64,000 nucleotides of DNA from Rhizobium sp. NRK18 (GTDB lineage Bacteria; Pseudomonadota; Alphaproteobacteria; Rhizobiales; Rhizobiaceae): positions 372,001 to 436,000 of the forward strand of contig NZ_JANFMV010000001.1 of the NCBI RefSeq assembly GCF_024385575.1, given 5' to 3'. Made by a program: the position numbers and the translations under genes. The notes under the pieces are model-generated. The model saw only the letters and a list, made by a program, of their open reading frames with translations. It searched no databases and had not been told where the DNA came from. Positions 63,744-64,000 of this stretch are shown piece after piece (within the stretch, counting starts at the first letter, position 1; the number at the start of each line of letters is the position of its first letter).

Positions 63744-64000
63744 ATGGGACTTCTGGTAGCGCAGCTCCTGACCGGGCTTGCAAACGCGGCGGCGCTTTTT
63801 CTCGTTGCCTCCGGGTTGTCACTGATCTTCGGTGTGACCCGCATCGTCAACTTCGCGCACGGCTCCTTCTACATGCTCGGAGCCTTTATCGGCGTCACGC
63901 TGATGCAGATCCTGCCCGGAGCCGTCGGCTTCTGGGGCTCGATCGTGCTGTCTGCGATCGCGGTCGGGCTGATCGGCGTGGTCGTGGAAATCCTGGTGCT
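63744..64000 (+). CDS. Branched-chain-amino-acid-type ABC permease LivH, N-terminal part (3' end outside window)
   Basis: The frame from ATG 63744 runs open to the window edge (about 85 residues). It begins MGLLVAQLLTGLANAAALFL and continues with the LivH hallmark GLSLIFGVTRIVNFAHGSFY. Hydrophobic throughout. It forms the membrane channel for the binding protein just upstream; the remaining subunits (livM, livG, livF types) would lie to the right. Confidence 0.93.
   Translation, partial: MGLLVAQLLTGLANAAALFLVASGLSLIFGVTRIVNFAHGSFYMLGAFIGVTLMQILPGAVGFWGSIVLSAIAVGLIGVVVEILV

Overview
The window is GC-rich, densely coded chromosomal or megaplasmid DNA from an alphaproteobacterium, most likely Rhizobiaceae (Rhizobium, Agrobacterium, Ensifer or Shinella type). 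The main evidence is a rhamnose locus with the R. leguminosarum gene order rhaRSTPQUK / rhaDI, a PhyR-NepR-EcfG general stress response, and the asnO-ngg operon for N-acetylglutaminylglutamine amide. I saw no tRNA, rRNA, insertion sequence or CRISPR array. Both ends cut through genes: a kduI copy on the left and a livH-type permease on the right.

Region 1 (1-21.4 kb) is plant-polysaccharide sugar catabolism. A truncated kduI, an unrecognised 843-aa glycan-type protein and a complete ABC sugar importer run rightward. They converge on an aldolase-kduD-kduI set. The leftward rhaR-S-T-P-Q-U-K operon follows (regulator, ABC importer, mutarotase, kinase), divergent from rhaD-rhaI across a large AT-rich palindromic operator. 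Rhamnose plus 4-deoxy-5-ketouronate catabolism side by side suggests use of rhamnogalacturonan I fragments (inference). Next come nagA and anmK (amino-sugar and cell-wall recycling) and a CHASE3 histidine kinase with a single-domain response regulator.

Region 2 (25.7-45.3 kb) is a general stress response island. It carries phyR, two nepR genes, ecfG, a HWE-type kinase, a receiver-kinase hybrid and a degenerate receiver. Around these lie typical stress genes: csbD, a DUF883 protein, a holin-like protein, dps, an AI-2E-type permease, a zinc metallopeptidase, small membrane or secreted proteins, DUF1328, a Crp-type regulator, a PRC-barrel protein, a diacylglycerol-kinase-like protein and the osmoprotectant operon asnO-ngg-M42 peptidase. 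By reading the intergenic regions I found ten exact GGAAC-N16/17-CGTT motifs, the known EcfG promoter form, each correctly oriented in front of a gene. They tie the regulators and targets into one regulon.

Region 3 (45.4-64 kb) starts with a TRAP transporter and a zinc alcohol dehydrogenase. It continues with what looks like an N-heterocycle degradation locus. Leftward are hydantoinase A/B and a NicA/NicB-like molybdenum hydroxylase with a three-heme cytochrome c tail. Rightward from the same divergent promoter are a 6-hydroxynicotinate-reductase-like iron-sulfur protein, a UPF0280 (ApbE-like) protein, two tandem AA_synth-family proteins, a Rieske oxygenase and a branched-chain-amino-acid-type ABC importer. 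Two copies of a GntR-type TTTGTATACGAAC site sit one beside each start. The likely logic is import, hydroxylation, ring reduction and ring opening of a nicotinate-like or cyclic-amide compound. The substrate and the exact set of steps are not fixed by the sequence.
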